Source: Shinella zoogloeoides
Lineage (GTDB): Bacteria; Pseudomonadota; Alphaproteobacteria; Rhizobiales; Rhizobiaceae
Length of the DNA stretch: 64,000 bases
Reading direction: 5' to 3'
Assembly (NCBI RefSeq): GCF_003574625.1
Contig: NZ_QNUJ01000001.1
Location: 186,001-250,000, forward strand
The notes under the pieces were generated by a model that was not told where the DNA came from, did not search any database, and was given only the letters and a program-made list of their open reading frames with translations. Shown here piece by piece: positions 7,391 to 16,330 of this stretch (positions within the stretch are counted from its first letter, which is position 1; the number at the start of each line of letters is the position of its first letter). Position numbers and translations under genes: made by a program.

Positions 7391-9325
7391 ATGACGCGGA
7401 TCGCCGCCCTCCTTGCCCTGTGGTTCTGCCTTCTTGCGGGAGGCGTGGCGCGCGCGGAGGAATATTTCGACCGCTACAATTCCGATATCGTCGTGGCGAG
7501 GAACGGCATGCTCACCGTCACCGAGACGATGCGCGTCCACGCCGAGGGCAACCGGATCCGCCGCGGCATCTACCGCGACTTTCCGCTGACCTTCACCGAC
7601 GCGGACGGCCGCGAGAAGGAGGTCGGCTTCAAGATCCTCGGTGTCGAGCGGGACGGGCGGCCGGAGCCCTATCACACGGAGAGCATCCGCCACGGCATCC
7701 GTATCTTCTTCGGCTCGTCCGACACGCAGCTCGCGCCGGGTTTCCACGACTATCGCCTGACCTACGAGACGAGCCGGCAGATCCGCTTCTTCGACACGCA
7801 TGACGAACTCTTCTGGAACGTCACCGGCACGGAATGGGCCTTCCCCATCCACCGGGCGAGCGCCACGGTGACGCTGCCGGCGGGTGTCAGCACGCAGGAA
7901 CTCACCTACTTCACCGGCCCCTATGGCGCGACGGAGAGGAACGCCCGCGCCGAGAACCGCGGCAACCGCGCGCTCTTCGAGACGACGCGCGCGCTCGGCC
8001 CGCAGGAGGGCCTGACCATCGGCGTGAAGATGCCTGCCGGCAGTATCGATAAGCCGACGGCTGCCGAGGAGCGCGCGCTGTTCTTCAAGGACAACCGCAA
8101 TCTCTTCCTCGCCTTCGGCGGCTTCGCGCTCGTCCTTGCCTACTATCTCTGGGCCTGGCTTACCGTCGGACGCGATCCGCCGCGCGGCGTGGTCGTGCCG
8201 CGCTGGGATGCGCCGGAGGGCATTTCCCCGGGGCTGGTCAACTATATCGACGAGAAGGGTTTCGGCGGCCACGGCTGGACGGCGATCTCGGCGGCCTTCC
8301 TCAACCTCGCCGTCAAGGGACTGGTGGAACTCAGCGACCTCAAGAATTCCATCACCGTGACGCGCACGGACAAGCCGGTGCCAGGCCCGCTGCCGACCGG
8401 CGAGGCGACGCTGCTGGCCGCCCTGCCGGCGGCGGGCAGCCATTTCTCCATCCAGAAATCGAACGGCAGAAGCGTCCAGAAGCTCGGCCGCGATTTTCGC
8501 GACGCGATGGAGAAGGAGCACCGGCAGAAATACTACCACGCCAACTGGCCGCAGGCGATCGGCGGTATCGTCCTGACGCTCGCCTGCCTTGCAGCGCTGC
8601 TGATCTTCGGCTCGCTGCCGGAGGAGGGCATCGCGCTCGTCGTCATGCCCGTCTTCGCCTCGATCTTCATCTCGGTCTTCGCGGCTGGGCTCGGGCAGAA
8701 CCTGCGGCAGGCGAGGACCCTCGGCGCGCGCATCTTCGCCGTCGCGCTCATCGCCTTCGTCGGCTTCATCCTCCTGACCGTCTTCGGCGGCATCGCGCTG
8801 GCGACCTTCGTCTCGGTGGAGGCGGCCGGGCAATTGCCGCTCTTTGCCGCCATCGGCGGCATCGTCGTCACCAATCTGGTCTTCTTCTTCCTGATGGGAG
8901 CGCCGACGCCGGTGGGGCGCAGGATGATGGACGGCATCGAAGGGCTGCGCCAGTACCTGACGCTTGCCGAAAAGGACCGCATGAACATGGCCGGCGCGCC
9001 GGAAATGTCGCCGCGTCATTACGAGACATTGCTGCCCTATGCGGTTGCGCTCGGCGTCGAGAAGCCGTGGTCGCAGACCTTCGACCGCTGGCTGCTGACG
9101 GCCGCGGCCGCCGGGGCTGCTGCCGCCTACCAGCCCGCCTGGTATCACGGCGACGGCTTCTCCTCGGGCCGCTTCTCCGACCGGATGGGCGGCTTTGCCG
9201 GCTCCATGGCGGGCACGATGCGCTCCTCGCTGCCCGATCCGCCGAAAAGCTCGTCCTCCGGCTTCTCATCCGGCGGCGGCTCGTCCGGCGGGGGTGGCGG
9301 CGGCGGTGGCGGCGGGGGCTGGTAG
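7391..9325 (+). CDS. DUF2207 domain membrane protein (YciQ-like)
   Basis: 644-aa protein with a signal peptide (residues 1-22, ending GGVARA) and an extracytoplasmic DUF2207 domain starting EEYFDRYNSDIVV, with RRGIYRDFPL in the middle. Hydrophobic segments follow: one near residue 240, then four clustered around 390-510. It ends in a low-complexity Gly/Ser tail (GGGSSGGGGG...GW), typical of this family. It is probably co-transcribed with lemA. The function is not established. Its stop codon directly abuts the stop codon of the GH25 gene on the other strand, leaving no room for a terminator between them. Confidence 0.88.
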   Translation: MTRIAALLALWFCLLAGGVARAEEYFDRYNSDIVVARNGMLTVTETMRVHAEGNRIRRGIYRDFPLTFTDADGREKEVGFKILGVERDGRPEPYHTESIRHGIRIFFGSSDTQLAPGFHDYRLTYETSRQIRFFDTHDELFWNVTGTEWAFPIHRASATVTLPAGVSTQELTYFTGPYGATERNARAENRGNRALFETTRALGPQEGLTIGVKMPAGSIDKPTAAEERALFFKDNRNLFLAFGGFALVLAYYLWAWLTVGRDPPRGVVVPRWDAPEGISPGLVNYIDEKGFGGHGWTAISAAFLNLAVKGLVELSDLKNSITVTRTDKPVPGPLPTGEATLLAALPAAGSHFSIQKSNGRSVQKLGRDFRDAMEKEHRQKYYHANWPQAIGGIVLTLACLAALLIFGSLPEEGIALVVMPVFASIFISVFAAGLGQNLRQARTLGARIFAVALIAFVGFILLTVFGGIALATFVSVEAAGQLPLFAAIGGIVVTNLVFFFLMGAPTPVGRRMMDGIEGLRQYLTLAEKDRMNMAGAPEMSPRHYETLLPYAVALGVEKPWSQTFDRWLLTAAAAGAAAAYQPAWYHGDGFSSGRFSDRMGGFAGSMAGTMRSSLPDPPKSSSSGFSSGGGSSGGGGGGGGGGGW

Positions 9326-10417
9326 TCAGAAGTCCTGGTAGTTGAGCGGCGTCACTTCGACGAGGTTGCGGCCGGGGGTGACCGTCGCCGCGCCCGTCGC
9401 GGCAAGGCCGGCGGTGGCATCGGCCGAAACGCTGACGGAGAAGGTGGCGGCGGTGCCGGAGGCAAGGGTGATCACGCCCGTCGTCTGCGCCGCCGCGCCG
9501 GTGGCGACCGAGGCCTCGACGGAGGCCTTCAGCGCGCCCGTCGCCGGAATGGAGGCGGTGAGGATATCGTCCACCGGCTCGAACGGCTTTTCGGGCAGGA
9601 GGCTGCCGAAGGCCCAGACCTGCCGCAGCGCCGCCTTGTCCATCGGTGCCACATTGACGTCGATATCGCTTTCCGTGCCCTTCACGCGGTATGGGCAGCG
9701 GCGCTTCGTGCAATTGGCCGCGGCGGAGAACTGCCAGAGCGCGTAATTCTCCCAGTTGCCCATCGGGAAGCTGCCGGCGATGGCCGGCTTGTAGCGGGCA
9801 TACCAGAGCGGCAGGCGCGAGAGGATGCGGTACCTGTCGCGGTTGGCGGCGATGTACCGGGCGGTGGCATGGTTGGTGTAGAGCACCGGATAGCGGCCGG
9901 TGCGCGTCTTGACATGGCCGGCGAAGACCTGCGCATCCTCGAGCGACATGTAGTTGTCCGCATCGATGCCCTCGATGTCGAGCACCATCATCTCGTCGTC
10001 CCGCGGATTGGCATAGTCGAGGAAATGGTTGGCCTGCTCGATCGGGTCGCCCGGCCGCGCCAGGTGATAGGCGCCCCAGAGCAGCCCCTTCGAGCGGGCG
10101 AGCAGCCGGCGCGTCTCGTAGAGCTCGCGGCTCACCGCATATTTGCGCCACATCGTCCTGCAATGCGCGACCGTGTCGCCATTGTGGTCGCCCTTGCAGC
10201 TATAGCTTTCCGGCAATCCGTCCGAGGCCTTGGAGATGAAGCCGGCGATGCGCTTGTCGGCGAGCATCTCGGACCAGTCGATCTCGTTCAACTCGTAGGC
10301 ATCGATGACGATGGCATTCTCCGGCGTCTTCCACGGCTCGACATCCGCGGCCTGTGCCGCAAGGGCAAGGGTCGACGGGAGGAGGAGGGCGGCAAGGCCG
10401 GAAAGCTGCGGATTCAT
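9326..10417 (-). CDS. GH25 lysozyme-like glycosyl hydrolase, exported
   Basis: 363-aa protein with a signal peptide (residues 1-24, ending LAAQAAD) and a GH25 muramidase domain. Candidate catalytic acids match the family pattern: Asp39 (IVIDAYELN) and Asp147/Glu149 (VLDIEG). Also typical are GAYHLARPG, YTNHATARY and LPLWYARYK. The last 80-90 residues are an Ala/Thr/Val-rich low-complexity tail of unknown role. It would cleave beta-1,4 bonds in peptidoglycan in the periplasm or outside the cell. It meets the DUF2207 gene stop to stop. Confidence 0.85.
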   Translation of the reverse strand: MNPQLSGLAALLLPSTLALAAQAADVEPWKTPENAIVIDAYELNEIDWSEMLADKRIAGFISKASDGLPESYSCKGDHNGDTVAHCRTMWRKYAVSRELYETRRLLARSKGLLWGAYHLARPGDPIEQANHFLDYANPRDDEMMVLDIEGIDADNYMSLEDAQVFAGHVKTRTGRYPVLYTNHATARYIAANRDRYRILSRLPLWYARYKPAIAGSFPMGNWENYALWQFSAAANCTKRRCPYRVKGTESDIDVNVAPMDKAALRQVWAFGSLLPEKPFEPVDDILTASIPATGALKASVEASVATGAAAQTTGVITLASGTAATFSVSVSADATAGLAATGAATVTPGRNLVEVTPLNYQDF

Positions 10418-10592
10418 GGACGCTCCTTGCGAATCTCAGGTCCTTCGCAAGCACCCATGGTGCGGCTATCATGGTTAACGAAGCGCTAAGCGATGCCTGC
10501 CGGTTCCGGCGGGCGGAACCATCCGGGCCGTTTTGCGTTTCAGCATCAAAGCCTTGCGCTTTGCGCGCGGCAATCGATCCGGGAGAAATGCC

Positions 10593-11138
10593 ATGAGACT
10601 TACAAGCAAATGCCTCGTCGTCGCCATTTCCGCCCTCTTTGCGGCAACGCCTGTCGTGCCGGCTGGGGCCATGCCGCTGCCGGTGGTGAAGGTGCAGCCG
10701 GCCGACGACGGTGCTAGTGTGGTCCAGCGCGTCGCGGACCGGCGCTACTGGCGCAAGTGGCGGAATTCGGGCGGCCAAAACTGGAATCGCCATGACCGTA
10801 GCGGGTATGGGCCGCGCCATGACCGCAGTGGGTATGGCCCGCGCCATAACCGCTATGATCGGGGTCGCTACTATCGCCATGGGCCGCGCTACTATCGCCA
10901 CGGCCCACGCTACGGCTATTACCGCCACCGCCATCACAGCGATGCCTGGGTTCCCTTCGCCATGATGGGTATGGGCGCCATGATCGGCAGCGCGGTGGCG
11001 AACGACCGCGGCTACTATCGCGGCGGCAGTTCGCATGTGCGCTGGTGCGCCAACCGCTACCGCTCGTACCGGGCCTATGACAACACGTTCCAGCCCTATC
11101 ACGGGCCGCGCCGCCAGTGCATCTCGCCCTATCGCTGA
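10593..11138 (+). CDS. BA14K family protein
   Basis: 181-aa exported protein with a signal peptide (residues 1-26, VVPAGA-MP). A Tyr/Arg/His/Gly-rich middle contains short tandem repeats (RHDRSGYGP twice, YYRHGPR twice). The C-terminal BA14K signature is [20 protein letters not shown]...GPRRQC. The ATG at 10593 is preferred because GGGAG precedes it and a signal peptide follows directly. BA14K proteins are found in Brucella and rhizobia as immunoreactive, lectin-like surface proteins. The gene ends at a strong terminator. Confidence 0.88.
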   Translation: MRLTSKCLVVAISALFAATPVVPAGAMPLPVVKVQPADDGASVVQRVADRRYWRKWRNSGGQNWNRHDRSGYGPRHDRSGYGPRHNRYDRGRYYRHGPRYYRHGPRYGYYRHRHHSDAWVPFAMMGMGAMIGSAVANDRGYYRGGSSHVRWCANRYRSYRAYDNTFQPYHGPRRQCISPYR

Positions 11139-11177
11139 GGTTCCGTCTTCAAGGCGTCCGATGGCGCTGCGGCATGC

Positions 11178-11220
11178 AAACGGGTCGACCGGCTCCTCGC
11201 CGGCCGGCCCGTTTCTCTTC
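11178..11220 (+). terminator. Rho-independent terminator after BA14K gene
   Basis: Long hairpin: AAACGGG (11178-11184) pairs with CCCGTTT (11208-11214). The stem continues inward to CCGGC/GCCGG around a TCCTC loop, with one A-C mismatch and one G-U pair. A TCTCTTC pyrimidine tail follows. Confidence 0.75.
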
Positions 11221-11239
11221 GGGAATATGTTGTCGAATA

Positions 11240-11255
11240 TTGACGTTTACGTAAA
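11240..11255. promoter_or_regulatory. ACGT-type palindromic operator candidate upstream of acyl-CoA dehydrogenase
   Basis: TTGACGTTTACGTAAA is an imperfect palindrome (12 of 16 positions symmetric) built from two ACGT half-sites 2 bp apart, about 65 bp before the acyl-CoA dehydrogenase start. It resembles, as I recall it, the MerR-family LiuR motif controlling branched-chain amino acid and fatty-acid degradation in proteobacteria. TTGACG could also serve as a -35 element. Confidence 0.45.
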
Positions 11256-11318
11256 AATCAATAATCTTCCGGCCAGCAAGCGGCGCCCATGGTTCGGGCG
11301 CGATGGAGGAGGATAGAG

Positions 11319-13091
11319 ATGTACAAGGCGCCGGTCGAGGAGATTGCGTTCACGCTGAAGCATGTGGCGGGACTCACCCCGGCGCTGGAAGGCGGCCATC
11401 TCGGCGACCTCACGGACGATCTCGTCGATGCCATCCTCTCCGAAGCCGGCCGTTTCGCCACCGAGGAAGTGGCGCCGCTCGCCGAGATCGGCGACAGGCA
11501 GGGCGCCCGCCTCGCCGACGGCGTGGTGAAGATGCCCGATGGCTGGCCGGCGCTCTACAAGGCCTGGGCGGAAGGCGGCTGGAATTCGCTGACGGCCTCG
11601 CCCGATTTCGGCGGGCAGGGGCTTCCCCACATGCTGCATGTCGCCGCGCTCGAAATGTGGAACGGCGGCTCCATGGCTTTCGCCATCGGCCCGACGCTGA
11701 CCATCGGCGCCGTCGAGGCGCTGGCGGCCCACGGCTCCGACCATCTCAAGCGCACCTATCTGCCGAAGATGATCTCGGGCGAGTGGATGGGCTCGATGAA
11801 CCTCACCGAGCCGCATGCCGGCTCCGATCTCGGCGTCATGAAGACCCGCGCCGAGCGCCGCGCCGACGGCACCTACCGCCTCTTCGGCCAGAAGATCTTC
11901 ATCACCTATGGCGAGCATGACTTCACCGACAATATCGTGCATCTCGTCCTTGCCCGCCTGCCGGATGCGCCGGCCGGCACGCGCGGCATCTCGCTCTTCC
12001 TCGTGCCGAAGTTCCTCGTCAACGACGACGGGTCGCTCGGCGCGCGCAACGACGCCTATTGCCATTCCATCGAGCACAAGCTCGGCATCCACGGCTCGCC
12101 GACTTGCACCATGATTTACGGTGACGGCCGCTTCGGCGATGAGCCGGGGGCTATCGGCTGGCTCATCGGCGAGGAGAACCGCGGCCTTGCCTGCATGTTC
12201 ACCATGATGAACAACGCCCGCCTCGCCGTCGGCATGCAGGGCGTGGCGATCGCCGAGGCCGCGACGCAGAAGGCCATCGCCTATGCGAAGGAGCGCACGC
12301 AGGGCAAGGCGCCCGGCTGGCAGGGTTCTGGCATGAGTCCGATCATCGAACATCCGGATGTCGCCCGCATGCTCCTGACCATGAAGGTGCTGACGCAGGG
12401 CGCCCGCGCCATCACCTATGCCTGCGCCCATGCCGTCGACATGGCGCATGGCGAGGAGGCGCAGCACTGGGCGGAGCGCGCGAGCCTCCTCACTCCCATC
12501 GCCAAGAGCTTTGCCACCGATGCCGGCGTCGATGTAGCCTCGCTCGGCGTGCAGGTGCATGGCGGCATGGGTTTCATCGAGGAGACGGGCGCGGCGCGGC
12601 TCTACCGCGACGCCCGCATCGCGCCGATCTACGAAGGCACCAACGGCATTCAGGCCATCGATCTCGTCACGCGCAAGCTGCCGCTTTCGGATGGCAGCCA
12701 CGTGCGCGGCTTCATCGCCGAGCTGCATGCGATCGCGGCAAAGGCGAGCGCCGCGAATGCGCCGCAACTCGGCGAGACGGGCGCGCGCCTCGAGGCCGCC
12801 ATCGCCGATCTCGAAGCGGCCACGGAATGGCTGCTTGCGACGCTCGCCGACGGCCGGCAGGCCGAAGCGCTTGCCGGCGCGACGCCCTACCAGCGCCTCT
12901 TCGGCCTCGTGCTCACCGGCGCATACCTCGCCAAGGGCGCGCTCGCCGATGGCGGCGACGGCCGCAATGCCGAACGCGCCGCCCTCTGCCGCTTTGCCGC
13001 GGAGAATGTCATCGGCGAGACGGCGGCGCTGAGAGACCGGGTGATGTCCGGTGCCGCCAGCCTGGAAGCAGCGCGGGTGGTTCTGGAATAA
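11319..13091 (+). CDS. Acyl-CoA dehydrogenase (large, DmdC/FadE-like)
   Basis: 590-aa flavoprotein of the acyl-CoA dehydrogenase superfamily. The fold signatures are visible: SMNLTEPHAGSDLG (N-terminal/middle domain), the flavin-binding stretch ending KIFITYGEHD, and the C-terminal GGMGFIEETGAARLYRDARI followed by YEGTNGIQAIDL near the usual catalytic-Glu region. A C-terminal extension of about 120 residues matches the larger family that includes 3-methylmercaptopropionyl-CoA dehydrogenase; the substrate cannot be told. The ATG at 11319 has GGAGGA upstream. The enoyl-CoA isomerase-like gene follows after a repeat, pointing to a beta-oxidation pair. Confidence 0.9.
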   Translation: MYKAPVEEIAFTLKHVAGLTPALEGGHLGDLTDDLVDAILSEAGRFATEEVAPLAEIGDRQGARLADGVVKMPDGWPALYKAWAEGGWNSLTASPDFGGQGLPHMLHVAALEMWNGGSMAFAIGPTLTIGAVEALAAHGSDHLKRTYLPKMISGEWMGSMNLTEPHAGSDLGVMKTRAERRADGTYRLFGQKIFITYGEHDFTDNIVHLVLARLPDAPAGTRGISLFLVPKFLVNDDGSLGARNDAYCHSIEHKLGIHGSPTCTMIYGDGRFGDEPGAIGWLIGEENRGLACMFTMMNNARLAVGMQGVAIAEAATQKAIAYAKERTQGKAPGWQGSGMSPIIEHPDVARMLLTMKVLTQGARAITYACAHAVDMAHGEEAQHWAERASLLTPIAKSFATDAGVDVASLGVQVHGGMGFIEETGAARLYRDARIAPIYEGTNGIQAIDLVTRKLPLSDGSHVRGFIAELHAIAAKASAANAPQLGETGARLEAAIADLEAATEWLLATLADGRQAEALAGATPYQRLFGLVLTGAYLAKGALADGGDGRNAERAALCRFAAENVIGETAALRDRVMSGAASLEAARVVLE

Positions 13092-13232
13092 CACCCCTCC
13101 CCAACCCCTCCCCACAAGGGGGAGGGGCTTAATGTGCCGCCCCGGTGGCAATCATTTTGGAACGGTGGCAAGCCTCTATCTGTCTCCCCCTTGTGGGGAG
13201 ATGCCGGCAGGCAGAGGGGGGATTGCAACCGA
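13087..13232. repeat. Second intergenic repeat family, copy 1 (B-A order)
   Basis: Two modules lie between the dehydrogenase and crotonase genes. Module B (13093-13132) is centred on CCCCTCCCCACAAGGGGGAG. Module A (13182-13222) is centred on TCTCCCCCTTGTGGGGAGAT followed by GCCGGCAGGCAGAGGGGG. Each contains a small palindrome around ACAAG or TTGTG. The same modules recur at about 27812-27933 in the opposite order. Confidence 0.7.
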
Positions 13233-13250
13233 ATAAAGGAACCCACGTCG

Positions 13251-14012
13251 ATGACCGACCATATCCTGATCGAGCGCCCGGAAAGCGCCCCCGGGGTGCA
13301 GGTGATCCGCCTCAACCGGGCGGAAAAGAAGAACGCCATCACCCGCGCCATGTATCAGGCGATGACCGACGCGCTGAGGGCGGGCGATGCGGACGACGGC
13401 GTGCGTGCGACCGTCTTTCTCGGCTCCGAAGGTTGCTTTTCCGCCGGCAACGACCTCAACGACTTCATGGCCTTCGCCATGGGCGGCACGATGGGCCGCG
13501 AGGTGATCGATTTCCTCCACGCGCTCGCCGCCCACGGCCAGCCGCTGGTCTCCGGCGTCGATGGCCTTGCCATCGGCATCGGCACAACCATCCATCTGCA
13601 TTGCGACCTCACCTATGCCTCCATCCGCACGGAATTCAGGACGCCCTTCGTGGACCTCGCCCTCGTGCCGGAAGCCGCCTCCAGCCTCCTTGCCCCGCGC
13701 CTGATGGGCCACCAGCGCGCCTTTGCGCTGCTGGCCGCCGGAGAAGGCTTTTCGGCGGCCACCGCAAAAGATGCCGGCCTCGTTTATGCAGTCGTGGAGC
13801 CGGCCGCCGTGGAGAACGAGGCGCTTGCCGCCGCACGACGCCTTGCCGCCAAGCCGCCGAAGGCTCTTGCCATCGCCCGCAGTCTCATTCGCGGCGACCG
13901 GGCGGAGGTCGCAGCGCGGATCGACGAGGAGGCAGGCCATTTCGCCGCGCAACTGAAGAGCCCCGAGGCGCGCGCCGCCTTCGAGGCCTTCATGGCGCGG
14001 GGCAAAGGATAG
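13251..14012 (+). CDS. Crotonase-family protein, probable Delta3,Delta2-enoyl-CoA isomerase
   Basis: 253-aa crotonase-fold protein. The oxyanion-hole segments FSAGNDLNDF and GLAIGIG are present. The two glutamates used by enoyl-CoA hydratases are not at their expected places (GTTIHLHCD, TPFVDLAL). Glu141 in LVPEAASS does align with the catalytic Glu of ECI2-type isomerases, which read SPEGCSS. I therefore favour an isomerase moving the double bond of unsaturated acyl-CoA, though automated annotation would say enoyl-CoA hydratase. It probably works with the preceding acyl-CoA dehydrogenase. Confidence 0.8.
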   Translation: MTDHILIERPESAPGVQVIRLNRAEKKNAITRAMYQAMTDALRAGDADDGVRATVFLGSEGCFSAGNDLNDFMAFAMGGTMGREVIDFLHALAAHGQPLVSGVDGLAIGIGTTIHLHCDLTYASIRTEFRTPFVDLALVPEAASSLLAPRLMGHQRAFALLAAGEGFSAATAKDAGLVYAVVEPAAVENEALAAARRLAAKPPKALAIARSLIRGDRAEVAARIDEEAGHFAAQLKSPEARAAFEAFMARGKG

Positions 14013-14039
14013 GCGTCCCCCATTTGTGGTCCGTCAATT

Positions 14040-14055
14040 TTAAGAGGACCTTAAA
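14040..14055. promoter_or_regulatory. CtrA-like box upstream of chemoreceptor
   Basis: TTAAGAGGACCTTAAA fits the CtrA consensus TTAA-N7-TTAA (the final C of TTAAC is an A). It lies about 136 bp before the GTG start of the chemoreceptor gene. CtrA controls motility and chemotaxis genes in many alphaproteobacteria. Confidence 0.4.
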
Positions 14056-14147
14056 CACGTTTTCCTATGGTGCGGCATTCTCCCGGCGATCCAGCCGGCT
14101 GCCGCATGATGCGGTCGACCTCGCCTCCGGCATGCCGTTCAGCATAG

Positions 14148-14169
14148 CGCCGGCGCTTTTGCGCCGGCG
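14148..14169 (+). promoter_or_regulatory. Perfect hairpin in chemoreceptor leader
   Basis: CGCCGGCGC (14148-14156), loop TTTT, GCGCCGGCG (14161-14169): a perfect 9-bp GC stem. It ends 2 bp before the GGAAGGA ribosome-binding site (14172-14178) of the chemoreceptor. It is not followed by a T run, so it looks like a leader structure that may affect translation or stability rather than a terminator. Confidence 0.55.
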
Positions 14170-14190
14170 ATCGGAAGGAACACCGCTACC

Positions 14191-16281
14191 GTGTCCAGAC
14201 GCTCCAATCTCATGACGCGCATCCTTGTCGTCGCGTCCCTCGTCGTCATCGCCGCCTTCACCGGCTTTTCCCTCTATATCGACAGCCTGCAGCGCTCCGT
14301 GCTGACGAAATCCGTCGAGGAGAGCATTGACAGTTCCGGCAAGCAGGCCGCCCAGAGCATCGCCAACTGGCTGAACGGCCGCGTGGCGCTGACCGAAATG
14401 GCCGCCAACGCGGCCGCGAAATCCACCGACCCGGCCGGCACCGAAGCCGTTCTGGACAACGAGGTCCTGAGCAGCCAGTTCATCTCCACCTATGTCGGCG
14501 ACGAGGCGGGCGTCTTCACGCAATGGCCGAAGTCGGACATGCCGGAAGGCTACGATCCGCGCCAGCGTCCCTGGTATCAGGACGCCGTCAAGGCGAATGG
14601 CGGCGTGCTGACCGAGCCCTATGTCGACGCCTCCACCAGCGACCTCGTCATCACCGCGGCGGTTCCCGTCAAGCGTGACGGCAAGCTCGTCGGCGTCGCC
14701 GGCAGCGACTTCTCGCTGAAGTCCCTCGTCGACATGGTCAATTCGGTCGATCTCGGCGGCGCGGGCTTTGCCTTCCTCGTCAGCAAGGACGGCCAAATCC
14801 TCGTGCACAAGAACCAGGCGCTCGTTACCAAGACGCTCGCAGACGCCTTCCCCGAAGCGACGCCCGCCATCGGCAGCGGCATCGTGCACACGACCTATGA
14901 CGGCAAGCCGGTGCTCGTCTCCTTCGTGCCGGTCACGGGCCTGCCGTCGGTGGAATGGTATCTCGGCTTCACCATCGACAGCGGCATGGCCTTCTCGGCC
15001 ATCGACCAGTTCCGCATCGCCGCGACGATCGCCACCGTGCTCGCCGTCATCGTCATGATGGGCTTCCTCGCCACTGTGCTGTCGCGCCTCGTCGTGCGCC
15101 CGGTCAAGGACATGACCGTCGCCATGGACAGGCTTGCCGCCGGTGATGTCGGCACTGAAATCCCCGGCGAGGAGCGACGCGACGAGATCGGCCGCATGGC
15201 CGCCGCCGTCGCCGTTTTCCGCGACAATGCCATCGAGCGCACGCGTCTCGAAAACGCCGCCGAGGAGGGCCGCGTGCTTTCCGAAAGCGAACGCCGCGAG
15301 CGCGAGGCGATGAAGGCCCACGAAGCCGCCGAGATCCAGCACGCCGTCGAGGCGCTGGCCGATGGCCTCGGCCGCCTCGCCGAGGGTGACCTTGCCCACC
15401 GTATCGAAGAACCCTTCGCCGGCCACCTCGACCGCCTGCGCACGGACTTCAACCACTCGCTGACCAAGCTGCACACAGCGATGACGACCGTTGGCCAGAA
15501 CGCCCGCGCCATCGATGCCGGCGCGACGGAAATCCGCTCGGCCGCGGACGATCTCGCCCGCCGCACCGAACAGCAGGCGGCTTCCGTCGAGGAAACCGCA
15601 GCGGCGCTGGAGGAGATCACCACCACCGTCAAGGACTCGACCCGCCGTGCCGAGGAAGTCGGCTCGCTCGTCTCGCGCACCCGCACCGGCGCCGAAAAGT
15701 CCGGCGAAGTGGTCCGCCGCGCGGTCAACGCCATGCAGGGCATCGAAAAGTCCTCGCACGAGATCTCCAACATCATCGGCGTGATCGACGACATCGCCTT
15801 CCAGACCAACCTTCTGGCGCTGAATGCCGGCGTCGAAGCCGCCCGCGCCGGTGAGGCCGGCAAGGGCTTTGCGGTCGTGGCGCAGGAAGTGCGGGAACTT
15901 GCCCAGCGTTCGGCAAACGCCGCCAAGGAGATCAAGGCGCTCATCACCACTTCCGGCGATCAGGTGCGCTCCGGCGTGACCCTCGTCGGCGAGACGGGTG
16001 CCGCCCTCGAGGCTATCGTCCGGGAGGTGCAGGAGATCAACGGCCATGTGAACGCCATCGTCACTGCCGCCCGCGAGCAGTCGACCGGCCTCCAGGAAAT
16101 CAACACCGCCGTCAACACGATGGACCAGGGCACGCAGCAGAACGCCGCCATGGTGGAGGAACAGACCGCCGCCAGCCATGGCCTGGCCGCCGAGGCCGCA
16201 GCCCTCAACACGCTGCTGGCGCAGTTCAGGCTGGGGGCGGGAGCCGCCTCCCACGCCACCCCGTCGCGCCGCGCGGCTTGA
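14191..16281 (+). CDS. Methyl-accepting chemotaxis protein (dCache sensor)
   Basis: 696-aa transmembrane chemoreceptor. TM1 spans about residues 10-30. A periplasmic dCache domain follows, with [28 protein letters not shown] and [11 protein letters not shown]2 is near 280-305, then a HAMP domain, a linker with a second HAMP-like stretch, and the signalling domain with the conserved tip [20 protein letters not shown]. It ends ...PSRRAA with no CheR-binding pentapeptide. The start is GTG at 14191 behind GGAAGGA. dCache receptors usually bind amino acids or small organic ligands; the ligand is unknown. It stands alone, with no che genes beside it. Confidence 0.92.
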   Translation: MSRRSNLMTRILVVASLVVIAAFTGFSLYIDSLQRSVLTKSVEESIDSSGKQAAQSIANWLNGRVALTEMAANAAAKSTDPAGTEAVLDNEVLSSQFISTYVGDEAGVFTQWPKSDMPEGYDPRQRPWYQDAVKANGGVLTEPYVDASTSDLVITAAVPVKRDGKLVGVAGSDFSLKSLVDMVNSVDLGGAGFAFLVSKDGQILVHKNQALVTKTLADAFPEATPAIGSGIVHTTYDGKPVLVSFVPVTGLPSVEWYLGFTIDSGMAFSAIDQFRIAATIATVLAVIVMMGFLATVLSRLVVRPVKDMTVAMDRLAAGDVGTEIPGEERRDEIGRMAAAVAVFRDNAIERTRLENAAEEGRVLSESERREREAMKAHEAAEIQHAVEALADGLGRLAEGDLAHRIEEPFAGHLDRLRTDFNHSLTKLHTAMTTVGQNARAIDAGATEIRSAADDLARRTEQQAASVEETAAALEEITTTVKDSTRRAEEVGSLVSRTRTGAEKSGEVVRRAVNAMQGIEKSSHEISNIIGVIDDIAFQTNLLALNAGVEAARAGEAGKGFAVVAQEVRELAQRSANAAKEIKALITTSGDQVRSGVTLVGETGAALEAIVREVQEINGHVNAIVTAAREQSTGLQEINTAVNTMDQGTQQNAAMVEEQTAASHGLAAEAAALNTLLAQFRLGAGAASHATPSRRAA

Positions 16282-16302
16282 ACATAGAAGCCCAGGAAAA
16301 CG

Positions 16303-16329
16303 AAAGGCCCGGATCGCTCCGGGCCTTTT
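16303..16329. terminator. Bidirectional Rho-independent terminator
   Basis: AAAGGCCCGGA (16303-16313), loop TCGC, TCCGGGCCTTT (16318-16328), with T runs on the plus strand and matching A's on the left for the minus strand. It lies exactly between the convergent chemoreceptor and RNA methyltransferase genes. Confidence 0.85.
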
Positions 16330-16330
16330 G

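Noticed and set aside
11247-13151. Open frame of about 630 codons antisense to the acyl-CoA dehydrogenase gene
   Set aside because: Mirror frame of a well-supported gene; His/Asp/Arg/Gly-rich with no recognisable fold.
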